Shown one piece after another: positions 26,519 through 34,779 of a DNA stretch of 64,000 nucleotides (positions are counted from its first letter, which is position 1; every line of letters starts with the position of its first letter). This DNA comes from Tenacibaculum ovolyticum DSM 18103 (GTDB lineage Bacteria > Bacteroidota > Bacteroidia > Flavobacteriales > Flavobacteriaceae), in NCBI RefSeq assembly GCF_000430545.1, contig NZ_AUMF01000008.1, positions 124,001 through 188,000 on the forward strand, given 5' to 3'. The notes under the pieces were generated by a model. It was not told where the DNA came from and did no database searches. It worked only from the letters and a program-made list of their open reading frames with translations. The translations under genes and the position numbers were made by a program.

Positions 26519-27532
26519 ATGAAAAAAATAGTTTACTTAATGGCAATTGCCATTACTATGGTCTCTTGTAAAAAAGAACAAAATAACTTTGTTTCTTTTT
26601 CAGGAAAAATTACCAATAAAAATTCTGATTCGATCGTTATTTCTAATCCTCAACTTAAGTTTAGCAGAGTAATTAAGGTTGATGAGAATGGTGCATTTAA
26701 AGATACAATGAATCTTAAAGACGGATTTTATCGCCTTTCTGACGGAAAAGAAGGTACTACTTTGTACTTAAAAAATGGTGCAAACGTTAACATGACACTT
26801 GACACTAAAGAATTTGATGAAACTGTTACTTTTACAGGAGAAGGGTCTGCTGAAAGTAGTTTCTTAGCAAAAGCAGCTTTATTACAAGAAGAGTTTTTTA
26901 AAGATGAGGCATTATTTGAATTACCTAAAGAAGAGTTTGAAACAAAGACAAACAACTTTATAGATGATTTTAACAAAAGGATTGAAACTACGAAATTAGA
27001 TTCTACTTTCGTTTCTTTTCAAAAGAAAAACATAAAAGGGTTAAAGCAATATTTAAGCAAAACACATGCAGATAAGTTATATTTAGCTAAAAATTTAGCG
27101 AAAGGAATGGCTTCTCCAAAATTTGTTGACTATGAAAACATTAAAGGGGGTACAACTTCTTTAGATGATTTAAAAGGAAAATATGTATATGTTGATGTTT
27201 GGGCGACTTGGTGTAATCCTTGTAAAAAAGAAATTCCTTTTTTACAAAAAATGGAAGAAAAATACCATGGTAAAAACATTGAATTTGTAAGTATCTCTGT
27301 TGATCAGATGAAAGACCATGAAGCTTGGAAGAAAATGATTGCTGACAAAAAATTAACAGGAATACAATTATTTGCTGATCAGAACTGGAAATCTAAATTT
27401 GTTACTGATTATGTAATTAATGGAATTCCTAGATTTATTTTAATCGATCCACAAGGAAACATTGTTAATTCTAATGCTCCTAGACCTTCTAGTATTAAAT
27501 TAGTAGAGCTATTTGATTCTTTAGAGATTTAA
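26519..27532 (+). CDS. TlpA-like thiol-disulfide oxidoreductase lipoprotein (DUF4369)
   Basis: The 337-aa protein has a lipoprotein signal ending VSCKK (lipobox Cys at residue 17), a beta-rich DUF4369-like domain at about 25-120 (FSGKITNKNSDSIVISNPQ), a helical middle, and a C-terminal thioredoxin domain with the active site WCNPCK (in WATWCNPCKKEIPF) and the cis-Pro in INGIPRFIL. It would sit in the periplasm, anchored to a membrane, and reduce partner disulfides, probably fed by DsbD encoded 2.3 kb upstream. It ends at the hairpin at 27558-27582. Confidence 0.9.
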   Translation: MKKIVYLMAIAITMVSCKKEQNNFVSFSGKITNKNSDSIVISNPQLKFSRVIKVDENGAFKDTMNLKDGFYRLSDGKEGTTLYLKNGANVNMTLDTKEFDETVTFTGEGSAESSFLAKAALLQEEFFKDEALFELPKEEFETKTNNFIDDFNKRIETTKLDSTFVSFQKKNIKGLKQYLSKTHADKLYLAKNLAKGMASPKFVDYENIKGGTTSLDDLKGKYVYVDVWATWCNPCKKEIPFLQKMEEKYHGKNIEFVSISVDQMKDHEAWKKMIADKKLTGIQLFADQNWKSKFVTDYVINGIPRFILIDPQGNIVNSNAPRPSSIKLVELFDSLEI

Positions 27533-27557
27533 TTAGAATATTAATAATATATAAAAA

Positions 27558-27582
27558 AATCCCGTAACTAAGTTGCGGGATT
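27558..27582 (+). terminator. Terminator after the TlpA-like gene
   Basis: AATCCCGTAACT (27558-27569) pairs with AGTTGCGGGATT (27571-27582), with one G-U pair. The loop is tight. The same core recurs at 30401-30430. Confidence 0.7.
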
Positions 27583-27585
27583 CTT

Positions 27586-27593
27586 TATTTTTG
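27586..27593 (+). promoter_or_regulatory. -7 promoter box, leaderless start
   Basis: TATTTTTG followed by C, ending six bases before the ATG at 27600. Initiation seven bases downstream would put the transcript start at or very near the ATG. Confidence 0.55.
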
Positions 27594-27599
27594 CTTTCT

Positions 27600-30392
27600 A
27601 TGAAAAAAGTTATTTTATCTTTAATATTATTACTTCCACTTACTTTATATTCTCAAATTGAACTTACAAATAATTTTGATGATGATGTAAAGTTTAAAAA
27701 TATGTTTTCTTGCTATCAAACAGAATGGTGGGCTAGAGAATTTACATTATCAGAATTTGGAATTTCTGAAAATCAAGAATTTATTATTAAAAGTGGAAAA
27801 TTTGCAGTTAACTATTCATATAATGGTGCTTCTTATCAGTTTAACATCTATGAGATAGATGAAAATTTTCCTACATCATTTAATGAGAATAAACTAATTG
27901 GTAGTAGTGAAATAGGTAGTATTCCATATGCAGGTTCAACATCAGTTATTGTTACAAAAAACTTTAATCAACATATAGTAATTCCATCAAATGTAAAAAA
28001 AATTTTAGTTGAAGTTAAGAAAACTGTTACTCCAAACAATCCAGCAATTCCAATAGCTACTATTGCTGGTACAGATAGAGATATAGGTAAATCTTGGTAT
28101 AAAGGATGTTTAAATATTGGTAACGGTACTGGTTATCAATCTACAGAAGATTTTGGTGGATTATACCCTGGTAATCCCGATGCTAACTTCTACATAACTG
28201 TTAATGGAGAAGCAAAAACAGTCTTTCCTTTTGAAATTACAAACGACAACAATTGTGTTAACTTAACCAATAATTTTAGTTTAACTAATCAATCAGAAAT
28301 AAATTCTGTTAAATGGAATTTTGATGATATAAATTCAGGAATCAATAACTTTTCTAATTCTATCAACACGAGTCATCAATTCTCTAATAGCGGAACTTAT
28401 AAAGTTTCCGTAGAAGTTACCCATATAGATAATACAGATTATAAAATCACAAAGGAAATCGAAATATTCAATGCTCCTAATATTAACTCAATAGTTTCTT
28501 TAAAACAATGTGATAATTCAGATATTAATGGATTTAGTTCTTTCAATTTAGAAGAAGCTAAAGAAAAAATAATTTCCAATTCAGAAAATTACACCATCAC
28601 TTTTTATGAAGAAAAAACTTTAGCCGAAGGCAATAGCCCAAACTCTATTCAAGATATAACGGCATACACAAATCAAATTGTAAGTAACGATGTAATTTGG
28701 GCAAGAATAGTAAATGCTAATGGTTGCTTTAGAATTAGTGAAGTTAGTTTAACTGTTTCTACAACACAGATTCCTTCAAGTTTTCAAAAATTATTTTATC
28801 AGTGTGATAACGGAATAGATATTACAAACGGAATAGCAATATTTAATTTCAGTTCAGTAACACAAGAAATTAAAAGTTTGTTCCCTCCAAATCAAGAACT
28901 CATTATAACCTATTATGAAAATGAAGCAAATGCGTTAACTGAGGAATATAAAATTACAGATATATCTAATTATCAAAATACAAATTCGCCAAACCTACAA
29001 ACAATTTATGTACGTGTAGATAGTGCTCTTAATAATGATTGCTTAGGCTTAGGAGGCCATATTACATTAAATGTAGATACTATCCCTATCGCAAATTCTG
29101 TAATCATTAATCCTGAATGCGATAACGATAGAGATGGATTATTTGCATTTGATACATCTAACATACAGAGTACAATTATAGGTAACCAAACAAATGTTCT
29201 GGTGAGTTACTCTGATGAAAACGGAATGGCATTATCTAGTCCATTACCAAATCCTTTTATAACATCATCTCAAACAGTTACAGCTAGAATTACCAATAAT
29301 AATTCTCAAGACCCTAACGGACAATGCTATAGTGAAACTACTATTGATTTTGTAGTAAATACTGTGCCAATTGCTAATAGTATTCCAGTTCAAGAAGAAT
29401 GTGATGATGATCCAGATGGTGTTTTTGCTTTTAATACATCAACCATAGAAAGTACAATTTTAGGTAATCAAACAGGATTAATAGTGAAATATTTTGATGA
29501 AAATGATGTAGAATTATCTAGCCCATTACCAAATCCTTTTACAACAACAACGCAAACTATTAGAGTTCGTATAGAAAACCCGAATTACGGTGTTTGTTAC
29601 GAAGAAACAGCTCTAGATTTTATTGTAAGAGAAAAACCAACTGTAAATGTCATTGATGAAGATATTATTTGCATGGATAAAAAACCTAAACTACAAATTA
29701 GCGTAGAAAATCCAAATGTAAATTATAATTATATTTGGAAAGATGAAAACAATTTTGTAGTAGGTAATTCTGCTGCTACAACTATTACTAAAGGTGGAAA
29801 ATATACAGTGGTAGCAACATCTGGTTATGGTTGCAATTCAGAAGAGGCGACTATAAACATTAGAGAGTCTTCAAAATCTACTATAAATATAAATGATATT
29901 GATGCTCAAGATGATTCAGATAATAATTTTATCAAAATAAACACTTCAAATTTAGGTTTAGGTGATTATGAATTTAGATTATTAGATTCTAACTCAAATA
30001 TTTTGATTGATTATCAAGAAAATTCAAATTTTGAAAACCTTGATGGAGGAAACTATATTATAGAAATCAATGATAAAAATGGTTGTGGTAGTGTCTTTTT
30101 CGATATATCTTTAATTAGTTTTCCTAATTTTTTCACTCCAAATGCAGACGGAAGAAATGATACTTGGCATATTCAAGGAATAGGAAAAAGCATTTATAAA
30201 TCTGGAACAGTAACAATTTATGACCGTTTTGGAAAAAACTTAAAGACATTAAGTATAAATGATACAGGCTGGAATGGTTTTTATAATAGTAAAAAACTTC
30301 CTTCTAATGATTATTGGTTTTATGCTGAGCTAATTACTTCAAAAGGAAAAGTTATAACTAGAAAAGGAAATTTTAGTTTAATTAGAAAGTAA
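27600..30392 (+). CDS. Secreted multidomain protein with type B (gliding) C-terminal domain
   Basis: The ATG at 27600 is chosen because it starts the signal peptide MKKVILSLILLLPLTLYSQ and follows the promoter box; an upstream in-frame TTG lies within the preceding terminator. The 930-aa protein has an N-terminal beta region, a PKD-like domain at about 215-290 (VKWNFDDINSGINNFSNSI; FSNSGTYKVSVEVTHID), and two tandem repeat units of about 100 residues that share FAF-T-S-I-ST-I-GNQT and LSSPLPNPF. The last 85 residues (FPNFFTPNADGRNDTW; VTIYDRFGKNL; WNGFYN; ITRKGNFSLIRK) are the type B C-terminal sorting domain of the type IX secretion system. It is therefore probably exported to the cell surface or medium. 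Ligand and function are unknown; adhesion is likely. Confidence 0.9.
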   Translation: MKKVILSLILLLPLTLYSQIELTNNFDDDVKFKNMFSCYQTEWWAREFTLSEFGISENQEFIIKSGKFAVNYSYNGASYQFNIYEIDENFPTSFNENKLIGSSEIGSIPYAGSTSVIVTKNFNQHIVIPSNVKKILVEVKKTVTPNNPAIPIATIAGTDRDIGKSWYKGCLNIGNGTGYQSTEDFGGLYPGNPDANFYITVNGEAKTVFPFEITNDNNCVNLTNNFSLTNQSEINSVKWNFDDINSGINNFSNSINTSHQFSNSGTYKVSVEVTHIDNTDYKITKEIEIFNAPNINSIVSLKQCDNSDINGFSSFNLEEAKEKIISNSENYTITFYEEKTLAEGNSPNSIQDITAYTNQIVSNDVIWARIVNANGCFRISEVSLTVSTTQIPSSFQKLFYQCDNGIDITNGIAIFNFSSVTQEIKSLFPPNQELIITYYENEANALTEEYKITDISNYQNTNSPNLQTIYVRVDSALNNDCLGLGGHITLNVDTIPIANSVIINPECDNDRDGLFAFDTSNIQSTIIGNQTNVLVSYSDENGMALSSPLPNPFITSSQTVTARITNNNSQDPNGQCYSETTIDFVVNTVPIANSIPVQEECDDDPDGVFAFNTSTIESTILGNQTGLIVKYFDENDVELSSPLPNPFTTTTQTIRVRIENPNYGVCYEETALDFIVREKPTVNVIDEDIICMDKKPKLQISVENPNVNYNYIWKDENNFVVGNSAATTITKGGKYTVVATSGYGCNSEEATINIRESSKSTININDIDAQDDSDNNFIKINTSNLGLGDYEFRLLDSNSNILIDYQENSNFENLDGGNYIIEINDKNGCGSVFFDISLISFPNFFTPNADGRNDTWHIQGIGKSIYKSGTVTIYDRFGKNLKTLSINDTGWNGFYNSKKLPSNDYWFYAELITSKGKVITRKGNFSLIRK

Positions 30393-30400
30393 AAAATGAA

Positions 30401-30430
30401 AAAATCCCGCAACTTTAATTGCGGGATTTT
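30401..30430. terminator. Bidirectional terminator between the type B protein and ahcY
   Basis: AAAATCCCGCAA (30401-30412) pairs with TTGCGGGATTTT (30419-30430) with A- and T-runs on both sides. It serves both converging genes. Confidence 0.85.
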
Positions 30431-30453
30431 TTATATTTCTAAAATTACAAATC

Positions 30454-31770
30454 TTAGTATCTGTAGTGTTCTGGTTTATAAGGACCATCAACAGTTACAC
30501 CAATATATGATGCTTGATCTTCACGTAATTCAGTAAGCTCAACTCCTATTTTAGCTAAGTGTAGTTTTGCTACTTTTTCATCTAAATGCTTAGGTAACAT
30601 GTATACTTCATTTTCATAAGCATCACGGTTAGTCCATAATTCTATTTGAGCTAAAGTTTGGTTTGTAAATGAGTTACTCATTACAAAACTTGGGTGACCT
30701 GTTGCACAACCTAAGTTTACTAAACGTCCTTCTGCTAAAATAATAATATCATTTCCTGCGATATTATATTTATCAACCTGTGGTTTAATAGTATCTTTTG
30801 TAGCACCATGCTTTTCGTTTAACCAAGCCATGTCAATTTCATTATCGAAATGTCCAATGTTACATACAATAACTTTGTCTTTCATTGCTTCGAAATGACG
30901 TCCTTGAATAATATCTTTGTTTCCTGTAGTTGTAATAATAATATCAGAATTACCAACAACAGTTTCTAATTTTTTAACCTCAAAACCGTCCATTGCAGCT
31001 TGTAATGCACAAATAGGGTCAATTTCTGTAACTGTAACGATAGATCCTGCTCCTTTAAAAGAAGCTGCTGTACCTTTACCTACATCACCGTAACCACATA
31101 CTGTAACACGTTTACCAGCTAACATAATATCAGTTGCTCTACGAATTGCATCTACTGCAGATTCTTTACAACCATATTTGTTATCAAATTTAGATTTTGT
31201 TACAGAATCGTTTACGTTAATCGCTGGCATTGGTAATGTACCTGCCTTTACTCTATCGTATAAACGGTGAACTCCTGTTGTAGTTTCTTCTGATAAACCA
31301 TTAATTCCAGCAGCTAATTCTGGGTAACGATCTAAAACCATATTTGTTAGATCTCCACCATCATCTAAAATTAAATTTAATGGCTTTTTGTCTTCTCCAA
31401 AGAATAAAGTTTGTTCGATACACCAGTCAAACTCTTCTTCAGTCATATCTTTCCAAGCATACACAGCTGTTCCAGCAGCAGCAATTGCAGCGGCAGCTTG
31501 ATCTTGTGTAGAAAAAATATTACATGAACTCCAAGTTACCTCAGCTCCTAAAGCTTGTAATGTTTCAATTAAAACCGCAGTTTGAATCGTCATGTGTAAA
31601 CATCCTGCAATTCTTGATCCTTTTAATGGTTGTTCGTTCTTGTATTCTTCACGTAAACTCATTAATCCTGGCATTTCAGCTTCTGCCAATTCAATTTCTT
31701 TTCTTCCCCAATCAGCTAAAGAAATATCTTTAACCTTAAAAGGTACGTATGTAGCGGTTTTTGTGCTCAT
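30454..31770 (-). CDS. ahcY: Adenosylhomocysteinase
   Basis: The 438-aa protein splits S-adenosylhomocysteine into adenosine and homocysteine and so relieves product inhibition of methyltransferases. N-terminal substrate residues lie in [19 protein letters not shown] and [18 protein letters not shown], the NAD-binding glycine motif is [17 protein letters not shown], and the C-terminus ends [10 protein letters not shown] as in the family. It is transcribed alone from a -7 box at 31807-31814 and ends at the bidirectional hairpin. Confidence 0.97.
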   Translation of the reverse strand: MSTKTATYVPFKVKDISLADWGRKEIELAEAEMPGLMSLREEYKNEQPLKGSRIAGCLHMTIQTAVLIETLQALGAEVTWSSCNIFSTQDQAAAAIAAAGTAVYAWKDMTEEEFDWCIEQTLFFGEDKKPLNLILDDGGDLTNMVLDRYPELAAGINGLSEETTTGVHRLYDRVKAGTLPMPAINVNDSVTKSKFDNKYGCKESAVDAIRRATDIMLAGKRVTVCGYGDVGKGTAASFKGAGSIVTVTEIDPICALQAAMDGFEVKKLETVVGNSDIIITTTGNKDIIQGRHFEAMKDKVIVCNIGHFDNEIDMAWLNEKHGATKDTIKPQVDKYNIAGNDIIILAEGRLVNLGCATGHPSFVMSNSFTNQTLAQIELWTNRDAYENEVYMLPKHLDEKVAKLHLAKIGVELTELREDQASYIGVTVDGPYKPEHYRY

Positions 31771-31806
31771 ATTTATGTATATTTATGTGTCTTAAATTTT
31801 ATGTCG

Positions 31807-31814
31807 CAAAATTA
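31807..31814 (-). promoter_or_regulatory. -7 promoter box for ahcY
   Basis: CAAAATTA on the plus strand is TAATTTTG on the minus strand, 37 bp upstream of the ahcY ATG. Confidence 0.5.
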
Positions 31815-31833
31815 CGAAATAACTTTCTAAAAT

Positions 31834-32460
31834 ATGCCTGTTCACAAAACATTAACTGTAAACGAAACTACTAAAGTATTGATTTGGAAGATTGAAGAAT
31901 CTTTTGAGAATTTATCTGATGGTATCACACTTACCCAAAGAAGTAGTGACCGACTTAACGGTATGAAATCTGATTTACATAGAAGAGGTTTTTTAAGCGT
32001 TCGCCATCTATTAAACGAAGTTGGTTATACTGATGCTGACTTGGTATATGATGAGTTTGGGAAACCGCATTTAAAGGATGGGAAATTTATTTCAATAACG
32101 CACTCTTTTACCTTTTCTGGTATTATTATTTCTGATGATACTCCAGTAGGAATAGACATTGAAAAACAACGTGATAAAATTTTAAAAATAGCACATAAGT
32201 TTACACCTATTGAAGCTTATAAATCAATAGCAAATCATGATGCTTTAGTTAGTAAATTAACCATTGTTTGGGGAGCTAAAGAAAGTTTATATAAAATTTA
32301 CGGAAAGAAAAAACTATTGTTTTTAAACAATATTTATATTGAAGATTTTTCTTTTGAAACCAACGAAACTACTGGTAAAATTTTATATGAAGGTGTTACC
32401 GATGAATATAAAATTCACTTTTTAGAAACTGAAGGTTTTACTTGTGTATATGCTTGTTAG
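31834..32460 (+). CDS. 4'-phosphopantetheinyl transferase superfamily protein
   Basis: The 208-aa protein carries the Mg2+/CoA motifs of the Sfp-type superfamily: VGIDIEKQRDK (acidic pair after VG) and the downstream WGAKESLYKIYGKK. KPHLKDGKFISITHSF is the usual middle block. Such enzymes move phosphopantetheine from CoA onto acyl or peptidyl carrier proteins. No carrier-protein or synthase gene is nearby, so the target is unknown. It is divergent from ahcY across 63 bp. Confidence 0.88.
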   Translation: MPVHKTLTVNETTKVLIWKIEESFENLSDGITLTQRSSDRLNGMKSDLHRRGFLSVRHLLNEVGYTDADLVYDEFGKPHLKDGKFISITHSFTFSGIIISDDTPVGIDIEKQRDKILKIAHKFTPIEAYKSIANHDALVSKLTIVWGAKESLYKIYGKKKLLFLNNIYIEDFSFETNETTGKILYEGVTDEYKIHFLETEGFTCVYAC

Positions 32461-32501
32461 AAATTTATCTACTTAAAATTTCACGTTATAATTTACTACG
32501 T

Positions 32502-32509
32502 TACCTTTG
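32502..32509 (+). promoter_or_regulatory. -7 promoter box for the YkoF-pnuC-kinase operon
   Basis: TACCTTTG followed by C matches TAnnTTTG, 21 bp before the ATG at 32530. No TPP-riboswitch motif lies in the leader. Confidence 0.55.
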
Positions 32510-32529
32510 CTTTATTAATATCTTTTAAT

Positions 32530-32790
32530 ATGAAAATATCAGTAGAACTTACGTTAACACCACTTCAAAACGAATTTGAAGCACCGATTATTAACTTTAT
32601 AAAAAAATTGAGAGCTTCTGGTTTAACAGTACTTGAAAATCCGTTAAGTACTCAAGTGTATGGAGATTACGATACCGTAATGAAATTGGTAACAAATGAA
32701 TTAAAAAATACTTTCGAATTAATTGATAGCGGAATATTATTTATGAAAATTGTAAAATCTGATCGAAGCAATTATGAGCCAAGTTTTTGA
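32530..32790 (+). CDS. YkoF/MTH1187-like thiamine-binding protein
   Basis: The 86-aa protein has the small ferredoxin-like fold pattern of the YkoF/MTH1187 (thiamine-binding) superfamily: MKISVELTLTPLQNEFE, then IKKLRASGLTVLENPLSTQV, YGDYDTVMKLV and SGILFMKIVKSD. It is cytoplasmic with no signal peptide. It overlaps the permease gene by 17 bp, a translational coupling, and lies with a kinase-like gene and near the TPP riboswitch, which supports binding of thiamine or its hydroxymethylpyrimidine part. Homologues with unrelated roles exist, so ligand is an inference. Confidence 0.78.
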   Translation: MKISVELTLTPLQNEFEAPIINFIKKLRASGLTVLENPLSTQVYGDYDTVMKLVTNELKNTFELIDSGILFMKIVKSDRSNYEPSF

Positions 32791-33403
32791 TTTACTTTTT
32801 AGTCAATACGCTACCTATTCTACTTTAGATATTTCTTTAGAAATTGTAGCTATAATTTTTGGTTTTTTATCGGTTTGGTATTCAAAAAAGAATAAAATTT
32901 GGGTATTTCCTACTGGCATGATTAGCACTATTATTTTTGTATACCTGTTGTTTAAATGGCAACTATTAGGTGATATGATGATTAATGGTTATTATTTTAT
33001 TATGAGTGTTTATGGTTGGTATATTTGGACTCGCACTATTGATGAAACTCACGCGACTCCTATCTCTAGAACAACATTAAAAGAAAAGAAAACGAGTGTT
33101 TTTATTTTTTTTGCTACGCTAGTTTTCGTGTACTCAGTTTATACCTATTTTGATAAATGGAATAACTGGACTGCTTATATTGATACTGTTACTACAGCAA
33201 TCTTTTTTGTAGGAATGTGGCTAATGGCAAAGCGCAAAATTGAAAATTGGATTTATTGGATTATTGGCGATATTATCTCTGTTCCACTATATTTATATAA
33301 AGGGTTTACTTTTACTAGTTTTCAATATTTAATATTTACATTTATTGCCGTTAGCGGTTATTTAGCATGGAAGAAAAACTTAGACAAAAACCAATTAACT
33401 TAA
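32774..33403 (+). CDS. pnuC: PnuC-family transporter, probably thiamine type (PnuT)
   Basis: The 209-aa protein has about seven membrane segments (LEIVAIIFGFLSVWYSKKN; MINGYYFIMSVYGWYIWTR; TAYIDTVTTAIFFVGMWLM; NWIYWIIGDIISVPLYLYKG) and the WxxW/aromatic blocks of PnuC permeases. PnuC members move nicotinamide riboside, riboflavin or thiamine by facilitated diffusion, with trapping by phosphorylation inside. The neighbours (YkoF-like protein before, NadR-like kinase after, TPP riboswitch and TonB receptor downstream) favour thiamine, but nicotinamide riboside cannot be excluded from sequence alone. Confidence 0.85.
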   Translation: MSQVFDLLFSQYATYSTLDISLEIVAIIFGFLSVWYSKKNKIWVFPTGMISTIIFVYLLFKWQLLGDMMINGYYFIMSVYGWYIWTRTIDETHATPISRTTLKEKKTSVFIFFATLVFVYSVYTYFDKWNNWTAYIDTVTTAIFFVGMWLMAKRKIENWIYWIIGDIISVPLYLYKGFTFTSFQYLIFTFIAVSGYLAWKKNLDKNQLT

Positions 33404-34020
33404 TAAAAGTTGTTCTATTCGGACCTGAAAGCACGGGTAAGACAACGCTTTCTGGTCAATTAGCACGTCATTACAATACTGTTTGGGCACCTGAATTTGC
33501 TCGTGAATATTTACAAGATAAATGGAATAATGAACGTAAAATTTGTGAACAACAAGACATTATTCCTATTGCAGAAGGTCAAATAAAACTAGAAAATGAT
33601 TTAGCAAAAAAAGCTGATAAAGTTTTAGTTTGTGATACTGATCTATTAGAAACAAAAGTATACTCAGAAGAATATTATGGTGGCTTTGTAGATCCTAAAC
33701 TTAATAAAGCTGCAATCGAGAATTCATACGATATTTATTTCTTAACTTATATTGATACTCCTTGGGAAGCTGATGATTTACGTGATAAACCCGGTGAACG
33801 TTTAGAAATGTTTACAGCTTTTGAAAACACTTTAAAAAAATACAACCGCCCTTATATTTTACTTAAAGGAGATAAAGAAACGCGCCTTAAAAAAGCAGTT
33901 GAAATTATTGATGATTTACTTTCTAAAAAAGAAAACTTATATTCTTTCTCTGATACATTAACAGATTTAGATATGCATTTTATGCATCAAAATATCGACA
34001 CAAACGATTATCCTATATAA
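33367..34020 (+). CDS. NadR-like P-loop kinase/ATPase
   Basis: The 217-aa protein starts within the permease gene (37-bp overlap) and has Walker A GPESTGKTTLSGQLA, EFAREYLQDKW, a Walker B-like VLVCDTDLLETKVY and the ERLEMFTAF region, the pattern of the C-terminal ribosylnicotinamide kinase domain of NadR. The adenylyltransferase and repressor domains of full NadR are absent. Next to a PnuC-type permease such a kinase would trap the imported vitamin by phosphorylation. Nicotinamide riboside is the family's known substrate; thiamine is an alternative that the locus suggests. Confidence 0.8.
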   Translation: MEEKLRQKPINLIKVVLFGPESTGKTTLSGQLARHYNTVWAPEFAREYLQDKWNNERKICEQQDIIPIAEGQIKLENDLAKKADKVLVCDTDLLETKVYSEEYYGGFVDPKLNKAAIENSYDIYFLTYIDTPWEADDLRDKPGERLEMFTAFENTLKKYNRPYILLKGDKETRLKKAVEIIDDLLSKKENLYSFSDTLTDLDMHFMHQNIDTNDYPI

Positions 34021-34021
34021 T

Positions 34022-34426
34022 ATGAATACTCATGAGCTTATAAAAGAATTAAAATTTAAAGCCATTAGAAGTTCTGGTGCTGGTGGGCAACATGTAAACA
34101 AAGTGTCTTCAAAAATTGAATTAACTTTTGATTTAGAAAACTCAAAAGAATTATCGAAAAATCAAAAAGAAATACTCTTAAAAAAACTTACCAATCGACT
34201 TACAAAAGAAAATATTTTAATTCTATTTTCAGACGAAACTCGCTCTCAGCATAGAAATAAAGAACTTGCTATAAAACGTTTTTTAGAAATCATAACACAA
34301 GGTTTAAAAAGACAAAAAATTAGAAGAGCTACAAAACCAAGTAGAAGTTCTATTCGAAAGAAAGTAGAAAACAAAAAACGCCAAGCATCAAAAAAGTTAC
34401 TTCGAAAAAAACCGTCTCTAGAGTAG
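34022..34426 (+). CDS. arfB: Peptidyl-tRNA hydrolase ArfB-like (GGQ release factor)
   Basis: The 134-aa protein has the GGQ catalytic motif in RSSGAGGQHVNKVSSKIEL and a basic tail (KKVENKKRQASKKLLRKKP) that in this family enters the empty mRNA channel. ArfB releases peptides from ribosomes stalled at mRNA ends. The stop-codon recognition domains of RF1/RF2 are absent, as expected. It starts one base after the kinase stop, so it is probably co-transcribed, though its role is unrelated to vitamin uptake. Confidence 0.9.
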   Translation: MNTHELIKELKFKAIRSSGAGGQHVNKVSSKIELTFDLENSKELSKNQKEILLKKLTNRLTKENILILFSDETRSQHRNKELAIKRFLEIITQGLKRQKIRRATKPSRSSIRKKVENKKRQASKKLLRKKPSLE

Positions 34427-34540
34427 TTTTCATTTTCTAAATCTTTTGCTTTTTTGAATTAAAAAATCCATTTTTAAAAAAGATGAATTAAGGCTATTAA
34501 AAATAATCAATTCTTTATATGCTATTCACAAAATCTGTTT

Positions 34541-34548
34541 TACATTTG
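34541..34548 (+). promoter_or_regulatory. -7 promoter box for the TPP riboswitch transcript
   Basis: TACATTTG followed by C matches TAnnTTTG and lies about six bases before the expected transcript start, which is just ahead of the riboswitch. Confidence 0.6.
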
Positions 34549-34554
34549 CAGCGT

Positions 34555-34640
34555 TCTCATAAAGGGGTGCCTATATCGGCTGAGATCATACCCAATGAAC
34601 CTAGAACAGGTAATGCTGTTTAGGGAGGCGATAATCGCCA
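34555..34640 (+). promoter_or_regulatory. TPP riboswitch (THI element)
   Basis: Conserved elements appear in order: GGGGTGC at 34564-34570, GGCTGAGA at 34578-34585, ACCC at 34590-34593, GAACCTAGAACAGG at 34597-34610, TAATGCTG at 34611-34618 and AGGGA at 34622-34626. A short hairpin, GGCGA/TCGCC around 34627-34639, follows and may belong to the expression platform. A promoter lies directly upstream and the TonB-receptor gene lies about 140 bp downstream. Binding of thiamine pyrophosphate should lower expression of the receptor. Confidence 0.93.
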
Positions 34641-34779
34641 TTTTGTAAAACAAGTAATTGTGAACAAAGTAAAATAATCTTTATCTATAAGATTGTTTCA
34701 CTATAATCGCAAGCAACTAATTATTTAACAATAACAAAAGAATAATTACCTCTTTTTATTCAATTTTATTTTATAAAAA

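Noticed and set aside
27573..27599. TTG start for the type B-CTD protein
   Set aside because: It lies within the preceding terminator and before the promoter box; the ATG at 27600 begins the signal peptide.
34660..34701. Hairpin as a Rho-independent terminator of the TPP leader
   Set aside because: It is not followed by a T-run; kept only as a possible expression-platform stem.
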